A stretch of 64,000 nucleotides of DNA from Turbatrix aceti. Lineage: Eukaryota; Nematoda; Chromadorea; Rhabditida; Panagrolaimidae. Each line of letters starts with the position of its first letter. The stretch's first letter is position 1. Shown here one piece after another: positions 35,982 through 47,243 of this stretch. A program made the translations under genes and the position numbers. The notes under the pieces are model-generated. The model saw only the letters and a program-made list of their open reading frames with translations. It was not told the DNA's origin and ran no database searches. The stretch is taken from assembly GCA_963969345.1 (NCBI GenBank), contig OZ017770.1, forward strand, positions 7,821,246 to 7,885,245, in the 5' to 3' direction.

Positions 35982-38190
35982 AGCACGCACTGTGGATCGA
36001 CACCAGGTGTTTCGCTCAGCTACGGTCCGGTCCGGCAATGTTGTTTATCCTTCTCTTACGCCAAGCCAATGTCCTGGAACAATCTAAAGTCAAAAGCCAT
36101 TGGTTTAGACGCTGAAGATTCATTTAATAGCAAACATAAATGTCTTTGCCGTCACACGCAACACCGAAAAACGACAAAGCAAGTTTGTTCAGTCAGTGCC
36201 AATAGCCGTTGGCGCCAGGGCTATGCAAACTACACAAGTCAATTGCTTTTTTTCTTTTAAAAGAAAACTTTTTTGACAGTTACGGGCAACAAGCAAGATA
36301 TTCACTATCCTGAATGAGATCCATTTCACCAAACGACTTTTTCCTTTCAGGTTGTGTTGTGGACATAAACTTGTCCAAAACATCGTTACAGCGGAAAAAA
36401 AATTAACAACAATGTTATTTTAAATGACGAGTTAAAATATGCGGCTTGGAAATGTGCCTAAAGCGTCAAATAAAAAAAAAACAATCAAATTGTTGTCACC
36501 AAGCGGTATTATATGAAACAGGAGGGAAATAGAGTGCGAGAAAAGGGGTACCGTCAGTAGCTGTGCAGGAGAAAGGGTGGGACCAAACCAGACGTTCGAT
36601 GTTTTGTAAACGAACGAGAAAAGGAGTTAGGGAGAGAAGGCATGGGGGGCGGGGTTGGGTTATCTTCATGCTTGCCTTTTAGGTGTCAGCATTTAGCGCA
36701 CTTTAATCACAATTTTTTTGCATGTCAAAAAACAACAAAGAAAGCTAATGTAAGCTTTGTCTGACGCCTGGCTCTTTTTTTTTTAATTTCACGTTGAAGC
36801 GCAGAAAAACAGCCTGCGTGTACTTGAAAGTTTACAGTTACTAGGTCAATAACGCCATAGCTGCTCTCCTGGGCTTTATGTTTTTGTCAATAGCGCACCG
36901 CTCCAGACAACCCCTGGAGTGATAATTCGCCTCTTTCCCCTCCTCCTCCTCCTGTCGTCGAAGCAGAGTGAAGGGGTAATCCGTTTTGAAATGATTTGCC
37001 CTTCAAAATCCAACTGAAAGCAACGAGAGAGCATTGAGTGTGAAGACGGCTTTATATGAAACAAAGGATATTTGATATTTCAACAACATGCTGTTTTCAT
37101 TTTTTTTGTTTGCAACCTGCCTTGTTCAAACAGTGTTTGTATTTCAGCTTCCCGATGTAGAAGGCTGAAAGCTGCGTTGCCTTTTAGCGGTAAAGTTCAA
37201 TCAATTCACGGTTTTTTTTAATGTTGAATGAATTTGAAAAAAAAGAAAGAAAAGGACAGGCACCGCGACAAATAGCGATTTTGCTTCAAAACCGTATTCT
37301 TAAAGTTTATTCAGCGACTTCTGTAAATTTTACGACTTCCAGCAGCTAACTCTATTGTTCACAACCAACCCTCACCTTTGTCACCCCTTGTTCATACAAA
37401 ATATAGCATATGCCAAAAATAAATGACCGGAAGCAAATCATCAAGATTGTTATAGTTCGCAACCCATGACTTTGGCGCTTTTGAATTGTGATTTATGCCA
37501 GCTGCTGACAAATTAAGAACATCTGGCGCAGGTCATGAAGGTGCGCATCGGGTAGCAAGCTTGCGTGCAGCAGGTCACGGTCATTAGGTTGCCCAGTTAG
37601 CATAGCTGCTCACTGAATCCCCATATTCGTGCATCAATTTGTATTTATACACGATGATGATGATGATGATGACGATGATGATCATGCGCAAAAGTGAGCC
37701 ATCAAACAACCAAAATCACGCGATTCACATTTATTTTAAGATATTCTAAACGCTGCAGATGGCATGTTAAGACCGTCTTATTTCTGGTAAATTGATTATT
37801 TCGCAATTAAATCTATTGAACGACAAAAAATGTTAAACATTTGTAATTCAACAGAGATCGTAAACCAGCATGAAATAAATGGCAATTCCGTGTTTTACGA
37901 CGCCGAAACTTACGTCATTAATTATTAACTATGGAATTAAGAAACAATGCATTGATTGGCCTTAAAATTGGATTTAACAAAGCCTTTGATAAAAACTTTA
38001 TTTAAAAAAATACAGTTTTTGAATAAAGAGCAGATGTGCAAAAAGTTGGCTCACACGCAAAAGTTTTGGCGTTGTGTGACACAATGCATACATAACTTCA
38101 CGTTCAAGGTAGTCAAACGTCAGAGTATCTCATGGCTCTTGGCTTTCAGACGGCGGTTTAGCAGCATTTAAAACCGCCGTACCCAACGCG
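35982..38190. other. Intergenic region, nothing recognised
   Basis: About 2.2 kb between divergently transcribed genes (Ig protein and F-box protein). No exon with family similarity. It contains a GAT trinucleotide tract near 37653. Frames at 36876-37064 and 37956-38171 are unsupported. Confidence 0.45.
37653..37682. repeat. (GAT)n microsatellite
   Basis: A run of GATGATGAT units with one GAC interruption. It is intergenic. Confidence 0.9.
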
Positions 38191-39142
38191 ATGTCCGCCT
38201 CCAGCCTTCCTCCCTTGGTTTTGACTCATATTGACGACTACCTCGAAGGAGCAGACAAAATCACGTTTGCTCTCGTCTGCAAGAAATGGCGCAAGATTGT
38301 TAAAAACGTGAACATCAATGCGTCGGAATGCGAACTCAATTTTAACTCGGCTTGCAACGATCAAATTGGTACGGGAGAAGACGAAAATCGTCTGGTTGTC
38401 GGCATCTGTTGCTGCGACGATCATCATACGGATAGCTGCTACATACTTCGCGAATTCTTCAGTCTTCGCGGACTTGACGGTTTTCGCCTGCTGAACATCA
38501 ATGACGTAACTGCCAATCACGTGAGTTCTTGCGCGGGTTTTATTATCAGTTTTTATGCCATACACGTTTCAGAACTTGCTCAGCAATGCTCTCATAAAGG
38601 TTTTGTTTGGCCAGGCTCCAGAGAATATCGAGACCATCGAAATGGAATGCGTTGACCTGTCGCTGGTCGACATCGACGCGTACATCCACGTCTCCCGTTT
38701 CCAGCACATCACCCGTCTGGCGCTTGTCGACTGCATCTTTCCGGATGATCTGGAGGAAGTGGTTTTTGTCAGAAATCTGATTCCTCTTATGGGCCGTCTC
38801 GAGATCATTGAAATCTCTGGTACATCATTCTTCGGTGATACTCTCGGAATCGCCCTCTCTCACTACGGTACAGCTCTGCAAACGGTCAACATGCGTCGAT
38901 GCCGGCGTATCACCGCTCTGACAGTCTTCGCCTTCTGTCACTACGTGAACGAGAGCCGTCAGCATCCCGTGACTTTTGATATGCGATCGACGTCTTTCAA
39001 CCTCGAGTACATCTATCGCTCGATCAACGGCACCAAGAAGGTTCTTGATCCTAGCTGGACGATGACGGTGACTGAAATCGTTGGTCGCACCGCTGCCGTC
39101 ATTATGAAGCCGGATGCTCCTTTTTTTACTATTTATTTGTAA
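38191..39142 (+). CDS. F-box protein with LRR-like C-terminus
   Basis: Two exons (38191-38520 and 38573-39142) give about 300 residues. The N-terminus is an F-box: LPPLVLTHIDDYLEGADKIT then FALVCKKWRKIV. The rest has irregular leucine-rich repeats (FQHITRLALVDCIFPDDLEE, MGRLEIIEISGTSFFGDTLG, LQTVNMRRCRRITALTVFAF). F-box proteins recruit substrates to SCF ubiquitin ligases via Skp1; the LRR part would bind the target. Nematode F-box families expand fast, so no ortholog is proposed. The next gene, 230 bp downstream on the same strand, could be cotranscribed. Confidence 0.85.
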
Positions 39143-39253
39143 ATAGCTTTTTTGTGCCTATGTATATCAGAGCAAATCATGTATTTCTTGCTTTGTTTGA
39201 GTTATCTGGTAAATTGTAGGCAATGAGTGTCGATAACATGGATGGTACATGGG

Positions 39254-39276
39254 TGCGTGTGTGTGTGTGTGTGTGC
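39254..39276. repeat. (GT)n microsatellite
   Basis: A dinucleotide GTGTGT run between the F-box gene and the FPGT gene. Confidence 0.85.
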
Positions 39277-39371
39277 GTTCATTCACAAAAGCATTTATAA
39301 CAAACATATCGCGTTGGCAATAAGCACGAGGCTGTCGGAACGATTACTAGATAAACCGGGCAGTTATTAAA

Positions 39372-41107
39372 ATGCAGAAGTTTGATTTTGTTGTCTTTAC
39401 TGTTGGTACATTCGAGCAGCGCCTTCGCTTTGAAGCTGCCCAAGACTTGTTAAGTTGGAAAACGTTCAAACGAGCTATCGTCATTGAAGATGAGTTTGCC
39501 CAAACAGGTGAGGTTTTATATGGATTTATGCTTTTTTTATAAAGATTTTTTGTCTCAGGATCAGCGCAGCCGACTATTAATGCGATACGTGCGGCGCAAT
39601 ATCACGCTCGACAGAGTATTCATTTACCGGATAGAAAAGATGCAAATGTGCCGAAGTACGGCAAATTGCTTCTTCCGCCTTCAAATGCAGACGAAGAGTT
39701 TGTGAGTCTCAATGTCGATAAAGAAAAACTTCAAAACTCTCCAGAAAGCTATGACAAAAATTTAAAAATCCTGATCGTTCACTGCGGAGGCTATAGCAAA
39801 AGATTACCGCATGTAGCACCATTTGGAAAACTTTTTTTGCGTCTGGATAATCATTGCATTCTGTTCAATGAAAAATTAGCAGCTTATTGGTTTGTTTTTA
39901 TACAAAAAAGTCATTATACATTGCATTGTACAATTTTTAGCAAGTTGATATCAAAACTTCCTCCTGGAGTTATCGTTACCTGTGCCGATACTCTGGAGAC
40001 CATGAGACTGCCCGACATCGTGGGATCCTATCCCGAAATTATTTTGTTCGCCTATCAGTTGTCACCACAACAGGCCACCAATCATGGCGTCTATGTCGTC
40101 GACGGCGATGGCGACCCCCTGGCCGATGCCAAAACTTTTTACCCGGTAAAAACAATTCTTCAGAAGCCAACAATCGAAGAAATGAAAAATGCAGGAGCCA
40201 TATTGCCAAATGGAAAAGTTTTTACGGATTGTGTATACTACATTTCGTCGAACGTGGCTTCAAAGCTGTCGAGTCTTAATATCGATACAAGTTTGTACTT
40301 CTTACACAAGCGCTGTTTTACTTAAAAAAATTGTTGCAGCTGGCATACAGGGAGAACTATGCTGTTATGGCGATTTTATACGCCCCTTGGCAAACGACGG
40401 CGACGACAGTTACATAAAAAATGCTAAAGACCCGGTGCTTAAGAAAAATCGAAAAATACTATTCGATTTTTTTCATACATTCTCAGAACAAACAGCTGTC
40501 CAGGTCCATCGGGAAAACAGTTTTATGCATCTGGGAACAACTCAGGATTACTTAAAGTACATGAATCTGGGTAGCAATTTGCCTTTCAAAATAACTCTGC
40601 ACCGGGTAATTCACTCCAGCATCCCAGAGCACTGCTTTGTGAGTTTTTGCTTGAAGAAATGTCTCAAATCTAACAAAAATTGTTCAGATCGATCCTTCTT
40701 CAGTCGTTGAGTTTTGCAAGTGGTCGTCGAATGCGGTTAAAATCGGCAAGAATTGTCTGGTCAGTGGAATTCAAGCCGATATGGACTTTGAAATTCCAGA
40801 TCAGACGTTATTAATAGCATGGAAACTCAAAGATACAAATTACGTGACCATCATGATGCCGGTAAACCAAGATGTCAAGCAAATGGGACCGAATCTCACT
40901 TGGTACGGATTCAACGTCACTGGCGAATCATTCTACCAAACACCAATTTTCCCAATTGAAAGCACTCCCATGAAAAGCCTCAAAGCGACTTTTGAAACTC
41001 GCAAAAACGGTTTTACCACAAATTACAAGTACGTATCATTAGCGACGGCAATAGAGACAGCAGATATCCAGGCGACACTCATTCAGCGTCAGACATTTCA
41101 TCCATGA
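39372..41107 (+). CDS. FPGT: Fucose-1-phosphate guanylyltransferase (GDP-fucose pyrophosphorylase)
   Basis: Exons 39372-39507, 39559-39889, 39941-40290, 40340-40638 and 40688-41107. The N-terminus reads FDFVVFTVGTFEQRLRFEAA; exon 2 begins GSAQPTINAIRAAQ, the counterpart of the family's G-S-G-G-A-T-L-N segment, here without the usual double Gly. The diagnostic block ILIVHCGGYSKRLPHVAPFG follows (family: HAGGYSQRLP...GK). Further family stretches are PPGVIVTCADTLETM, YQLSPQQATNHGVYVV, and VFTDCVYYISSNVASKL. The C-terminal part (SVVEFCKWSSNAVKIGKNCL, then IPDQTLLIAWKL) fits the beta-helix region. The enzyme makes GDP-L-fucose from fucose-1-phosphate in the salvage pathway. No fucokinase gene is nearby. 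The last 29 bp overlap the coding end of the CDCA3-like gene on the other strand. Confidence 0.88.
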
Positions 41108-41427
41108 TGGCCTTCTTGTCTTTGTCGCTGCCTTCGAGCCAGCAGTGAAACGGAACAAACTTCTTATTCCGGGCAATCGGTGTCGACGTCGACGGGAAAG
41201 TTGAAGCTTTTTGCGCCTTGGCTATACTGAAAATATTCCATTAAAAATGAGAAAATAAAAGAAAACGATCGTACATACCTGGGAGCTTCGATTGGTGTGC
41301 GAGTTATATCCGCAGAGGGCGATCTCGGGTCGGGGACGTTGACACTTGTGTTTGGCGTCGCAGTTGATACAGGCTGGTCGTCAGAAGTGTCATCGCAGTG
41401 CTTGATATAACTGGTCTTCTGACCCAT
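41079..41427 (-). CDS. CDCA3/Tome-1-like small protein
   Basis: Two exons (41427-41279 and 41226-41079) encode 98 residues. The start MGQKTSYIKHC has Gly2 and a Ser at residue 6, a fit to N-myristoylation. Residues 34-46 read DPRSPSADITRTP, followed by IEAP. This matches the DPRSPSxGIxRTPI repeat of vertebrate CDCA3 (Tome-1), a mitotic-entry factor and SCF/APC-linked protein that also starts MG. The remainder is Ser/Thr/Pro-rich (STFPSTSTPIARNKK) and ends DEMSDAE. SP and TP sites suggest CDK phosphorylation. An in-frame ATG at 41517 would extend the N-terminus, but the myristoylation-type start is preferred. The CDCA3 link rests on one short motif plus the N-terminus, so it is a tentative relationship. 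Confidence 0.6.
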
Positions 41428-41719
41428 GGCTGGCTGATGTGCGCTAGTGAAAGCATGTAATCCTGTTTGAATGCCAAATGACAGCGAACGCGCAAAAAAT
41501 ATCGCGCCAAAACCCATCTCATTAGTGTCTTTGTTTTCGGAGGGCGCTTTTTCCCTGTCTCTATAGTCGATCCCTGTTCGTTCACAGATGCGGTTCTCAA
41601 ATTCGTTTATTAAAGTGCAGTTAGTTAGTACATAGAAAAACGGAGCAAAATGCTATTCACAGAGGGAGAACGCACTCTCTTTTTGTGGTAAATATATGCA
41701 GGAGCTGTCAAATATGAAT

Positions 41720-43667
41720 TTATGCTTCAGGATGCACCTTGGCTTTGCCGTCTGATTCTCGCATTGCCGCGTCTATCGCATTGCTTTTAACCATGTTGGG
41801 TTTGGTGGGTTCATCATTGCCGGGGAAGCAAAGGCGTTTGTTCATCTTGTGGAACATGAAAATGATGCCCTGGATGAGACTGAGCACTGAGAGACCGAGC
41901 CAGACGCCGATAGAACCTCCGAGTGCGGCAATGAATGTTGGCAACGTCCATACTCGCTGCTGTTCCAAACTCAGGTACTCAAAGGATCCCCAGTTGAGAA
42001 CCACGGTTGTCAGATCTGAAATTGTAGAATTGTTTGAAAACAAACTGACAATTGATTTATTTTTTACCTGGTCGTACGGATCTTCCTTTCTGGTCAAGAG
42101 TTACCTGGTAGCGGACTTGGTTGCAGTCACGATAGCATTGCTTAGAGCAAGGCTCATCTGTGAAATTTCCGTTTTGAACACTAAAAAAAAACTACTATCA
42201 GCTGGGAAACAACTTTGGCAGGTCTTACTCGACTTCGCATTTTTCGTAGTCACAAATAGGCAGATCATCATCATCAGCGAGGTAGCCGAGAGTCGGTGCG
42301 ATACACTTGCACATTTCTTTGATCATTTCAAGACGACACCTGCTTCGGCAGTCGAATTCAGTGTCTTCGTCATCTTCTATTTCGTTACACGCAGTGCCGA
42401 CTTCGTCATTTTCAAGCATGATATACGTGGCTCGTACCTCTACCGTTACTTCGTGAACCATGCTCAGGCAAAGCTCATCTGTGATACCATCCTTGACGCG
42501 TCCTTTGCCCTCCATGAAGCGTCCCAGAGCACTCGGACGACCGTGGAAGTCAACACTCATACAATCGAAAGAGTCATTTTCCTTGCCGTTGTGCGACGTC
42601 TGCAAAATGAAGAACTGTCCTTGATCCTCGATGTCTTTGTAGTTGTTTTCGTCGAACTCGGGTTGGAAGCAAAAGTTCATCATTGAAATCCATGAAATCC
42701 GAAGACCTGTTCGGAATACTTCATCTTCATTATACGAAGTTCGGGCGAAGCGTTGAAGTGACCTGAAAAAAAGTAATGCGGACTTAAAAAATCACTCATC
42801 TTTTAAATATTTTTTTTACCGTCTAATTGTCTCGAAGCCTGTTTTCTGCGTGAATTGATCAAAAGTGACGTCGCGCTCTTTTATAATGTTTAACCATGAC
42901 TGAAAACAGTTTCAGAATTCAGAACAATATTATTTCATTTCATTTCGATCAGTCGAATGACGTCAGCAATTAACCCCTTGACTTTTTGTTACCAACGCAA
43001 CTTGGCCGCTTTAAATTCTTACGCATAGAAAAAAAAATAAACGACCAAACCGGTTGTCAAACAATGACATTTTAAAAATTTTCATTGTTACCTTAATTAA
43101 TTTTCTTTTTCCCGCTAGACGTGGATTTATGCGGAATACCGTCATGGCTCGTGCGGCTCCATGAGGTGTCGTTTCTCGCTCCAGAGAGTTTAGCGTAGCG
43201 ATGACTTCGTAGGCTTCCATGACGAGACGATAGTCCCATTTGTTTGTCAGGAATGACTTTGCATCCGTCATATTTGCCAGTTCTGCCTGAAATGAGGATC
43301 ATTGATTCAGCATTAATGAAAAACACCGTATGTACCTCAACAATGTTGTCCCAGTCAGTCGAATTTTCATTGGGATCGAATTCAAAGTGACTCCAAGCTT
43401 GCTTTTTAGAAATGCAGAATGTAATGTTCGGCATAGTCATGGATTCATTAAACAGGATTTTCATCTCTGACTGCTTCGGATCTTCTTGGTATTCTAGGGT
43501 CTAAAAAAAACGCGTATACACATATGCAAAGTAAAAAATAGCCAACATACCAACAATATGACATCCCGAACAGTGAGCAGAGCCAGGCAGATGATAATGC
43601 CCCAAAAGATGTAGCGGCCTTTCCTTATTATGGTATCCCATATTGAAGTCACTGGATTCTCAGCCAT
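41720..43667 (-). CDS. DEG/ENaC family cation channel subunit
   Basis: Multi-exon minus-strand gene starting MAENPVTSIWDTIIRKGR at 43667. TM1 is YIFWGIIICLALLTVRDVIL. After it comes MPNITFCISKKQAWS, the family's post-TM1 (FPAVTIC-like) segment. The extracellular domain includes GRFMEGKGRVKDGI, SMVHEVTVEVRATYI, and a Cys-rich stretch (CRSRCRLEMIKEMCKC ... CDYEKCEV ... CSKQCYRDCNQVRYQV). TM2 reads LPTFIAALGGSIGVWLGLSV then LSLIQGIIFMFH, containing the GxS selectivity-type triplet (GLS). At the place where many members have Glu after LSxx there is Gln. Such trimeric channels are amiloride-sensitive and serve in mechanosensation, acid or peptide gating. The subfamily is not assignable by eye. Confidence 0.88.
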
Positions 43668-44334
43668 CACGAAAAAAACTCACGTCTCACGTCGTCCAAT
43701 CAAGTGGATGTCGTTAGAAGAACGAACGAAAAATGACTGTCAAGTGGAAACTTTGTCGTCCCGATGCAAATCAAATATAACAGTGAAAAATGACTGGAGG
43801 AAGGTTACGTTGATGTTCTAATACCTGTTCAAGGTCTTCTACAATCATTTAAGGTGCATACAAAACTCATTTTCATTTGGGTGTGTTTTTGCGGTCTATG
43901 GAAAACACTTTGTACTGCGGTTTGACAAAACGTGACCCCCGACGAACCGCAACCGTCTATGAACGGGTTGTTACAAGGGGACAAAAAAATTCAATTAATT
44001 TGCTTCTCTGTTATCGTAAAACATTAAAAATCATATCACATTGCATTGTTTCTGTTTTACAGTATATTAACACAACTTTCGGTGCCGTAATTATGCAAGT
44101 ACATAATGCTTGGTAGGACTGAATGATCTTTGTGATCTCAAGCAATGTAATCTTAATTTACAAGCATCTCACAGGTAATCGCACCTCGTAAAACCACGAT
44201 GTTATTAAAGACAAATACAACAGATGATTGATTTATAGCCATCGCGTGAGACAGACTATCCTGCGACAGCTATCATTGCGCCAAGTCTTATTCGACTATA
44301 TTGGTGCGATAGTGTTCACTCGTCTTTTTTTCAA
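43668..44334. other. Intergenic region between divergent genes
   Basis: No gene recognised. It must hold the promoters of the DEG/ENaC gene (minus) and the PHYHD1-like gene (plus). Confidence 0.5.
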
Positions 44335-45506
44335 ATGTCGTCGCTTCCAATCGTTGACTTCAACTCCGAAGACCTCAATCGGCTTCCCGAGCTTTTCCAT
44401 GCCAATGGATTTGCCCAGATCAACAACGTCTTTGACGACAATGAACTTAATGAGATAAAAAAAGCGATCAGTGTAATTGTCGATAATTTTGACGTCAACG
44501 AGCACCCAAAATCTGTTTTTTCTACCTATGATGAATCGAAGGTATGAAACTTTGTTTTTCTTAGTGTAAGTAATCAGTATATCTTTTGACAGCACGCTTC
44601 TGACACTTACTTCCTTGATAGTGTTGACAAAGTCAGTTTTTTTTATGAAGAGAACGTCTTTGGCCCGGACGGCGAGTTACTTGTTGAAAAACAAAAGGCT
44701 CTCAACAAAATTGGTCATGGTTTGTCGACATCTTCATTTTTTTTTATTTTATGAATTACGTTTCATTCAGATTTGCATGGGCTGTATCCTGTTTTTGGGA
44801 AATACACTCATCATGAAAAAATACAGGTGCAGTTTCGTTTTTCTTGAGCAGCATGAAATTCATGTTTTTGTGGTTTTTAGCAAATTATCAAGAAAATAGG
44901 AGCGATCGAACCAAAGATCGTCCAAAGCATGTACATCTTCAAACAACCAAAGATTGGAGGAGCTGTTACCGATCACGTTGACGCTACTTTCCTCCAGGCG
45001 GATCGCATGAGCTCCGTTGTAGGAGTATGGATTCCGATTGACGACGCTGACCTGGAGAACGGGTGTTTGTGGTTTATTCCTGGCTCCCACAAAGGTAATG
45101 TTATTTATTTTATGTATGCGTTTTGTGTTTATTTTTCACTGTTTTTAGTAGAGTCATTGGACTACCGCTTCGTTCGTACCCACACAACCGATGCCGCCGA
45201 ACCTTTACTCAAGTTTATCGGTACGAAGCCGGTTTACGATCAGACAGCTTTTGTGCCTGTTCCCGTAAAAAAAGGATCCCTCGTTTTAATCGACGGACTT
45301 GTTGTTCACAAGAGTGAGCCAAACACATCTTCGCAGAGTCGTCACGCCTACGCTTTTCACCTGCACGACGCCAAAGATTCGACGTGGTCGCCTGATAATT
45401 GGTAATGCCCCCTTTGTCCATCGATGCGATTTCCCTGTGTCTAATGTTTTTATTTTTTAGGCTGCAGCCAACAAAAAACTACCAATTTCCGTACCTGTAC
45501 AAATAA
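44335..45506 (+). CDS. PHYHD1: Phytanoyl-CoA dioxygenase domain protein, PHYHD1-like
   Basis: Six exons (44335-44541, 44593-44719, 44771-44826, 44881-45094, 45149-45401, 45461-45506) give about 300 residues. The start MSSLPIVDFNSEDLNRLPEL leads to FHANGFAQINNVFDDNEL. Iron ligands are visible as H-x-D in TDHVDATFL and the distal His in LVVHKSEPN. Between them, VVGVWIPIDDADLENGCLWF then IPGSHK is almost identical to human PHYHD1. The end reads FHLHDAKDSTWSPDNWLQPT and PYLYK. The enzyme is an Fe(II)/2-oxoglutarate oxygenase of cytosolic type with a poorly known substrate; it has no peroxisomal targeting presequence. Its stop lies 18 bp from the stop of the convergent NHR gene. Confidence 0.93.
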
Positions 45507-45524
45507 TTGAATTACCATTTTAAA

Positions 45525-46939
45525 TTAATCGATCGTATCAAGTGTGTTGTTCCAAATATCAACAAAACTTGGGATAAAAATTTTGGCAATAGCAACTGAT
45601 TCTGTTAAACTGAACAGGTGACACTGAAATTTAAATTTTGTTTTGATGACAAATAAAATATAATTGTTGAAATCTAACCTTTAACTTGAATAACAAAGAC
45701 AACAGCACTCCCATGCGGACACCGGCTTCTTCAATTCCGTGATTCTGTACGATATACTCATGAAAGACGTAAAAAACGTCATTTTTGTGTTGTTGCAAAT
45801 TGGGTCCGTCAGATAGCTTATTAAATTCCATAGTTTCCAAAACTTGAATCATGAACAGCGCAGTGAACTCCACCAAACTGATGTCAAGGGAACGGGCTTG
45901 TTCTGCTAATTTGCATAATTCTGTTATGACGGGAGCAAATAATCTAAACAAAAAATATCATAAATATCTTTCTGTTGAAGCTAAAAAATCAACGCACAGT
46001 GAAGATTCGTCTGGTTCTTCATTTTTTGTTCTGTAACAATCGTTTGGAGACATGAAATAACCGTAAACCACATAAAACTTGTCGAGTTCGGGCTCCATGA
46101 ATACCTTGGAGGTTTGCCATACATCATATAGCATTAAAAAATCCAGTGAAAATAATTTCAAGAAGCGAATCTGCAAATAAAAATTAAAAAAAACCGTATA
46201 TGCTAAAAAAATAATCACCTTTGTAGGTTTGTCACAATATTTAAAAATTGTAACGTGTTCATTCAGTGCTGTTGACAAAAGTAACAAAACAGATTTAACT
46301 GTATCTTCGTAGTCTTCTTTAGTAATAATTTCATACTGAAAATTACATTTTTCTTTGAATGTTTTATAAAAACGTACATTAACGATCCCAAAAATTCTTT
46401 CGGGTTTCTTAGAAGTAAACAATGATTTTTCCGAAGTAATGAAGTTTTGTATGGCTTGAAAGGCACTGAACATCGATTGAAATCTATCATTTGGTTCGTT
46501 TTGCATCTAAAATATGTATAATTCAATTTCTATTGAATAAAAAAACGCATACAACGTTGTTAAAAAAATTGTGACCAGTGTTGTCATTTTTGGAATGCGG
46601 TACGGAATTTGGAGGTGAATAAGTTGCGATCAGAGGAGGAGGAGGAAGTGAACTTTGAAGCACCATTTGCTTTTCGTCCACTTTCATGCCAGCCTGAAGG
46701 CATTTTTGAAAACGACACGCACGACACGCGTTTCTGAGTGCTAAAATGTTTTTATGTAGTGTAAAAAAAGCATCATTGAACTAACACTTGTTAATAACGC
46801 ATTCACTGGACAACCTGCATTTGTATATTTTGCGTTCCGCAATTGATCGTCGAAAGAATGAAGAACACGCTCGGCAGGCATATATTCCAAAGTGCAATCC
46901 ATGGCTTACATTTGCGCAGACGCGACAATTTGGATTCAT
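45525..46939 (-). CDS. Nuclear hormone receptor (nematode NHR)
   Basis: The start at 46939 gives [20 protein letters not shown] and the P-box [10 protein letters not shown], then [21 protein letters not shown] 44-bp intron (donor gttagt at 46785) splits the second zinc finger, which continues [20 protein letters not shown]. All eight zinc Cys of the two C4 fingers are present. A Pro-rich hinge follows ([15 protein letters not shown]). Ligand-binding-domain exons read [93 protein letters not shown], and end WNNTLDTID. The CSSFFRR P-box with SHGxHFG spacing is typical of the expanded nematode NHR family. The initiator codon leaves almost no A/B domain. Ligand unknown. Confidence 0.9.
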
Positions 46940-47243
46940 TGCTCGGTGATCTATCACCTACGTCGAAAATAAAAGTTAAAGTGAATAAAATGTTACTTGA
47001 CAATTTTAAAGTCCGTGACGTAGTGCGTGTAGTAAACACGTGTGTTAGAAGAGAGAATGAGCACAAGTTGTTGCTGTTTTGTGACTGTTTCGTTTATATG
47101 TGAACCCAGCGATGTTATCTGTGTTGTTGAGCATTGATAGCTCATAGGTTTGTAGGTTTATAACACGTGTAAAAAAATTGTCTTATGACATCAAGGATTA
47201 CACGCCAGATATTTCTTTAATTAATTACGATAATATAAATATA

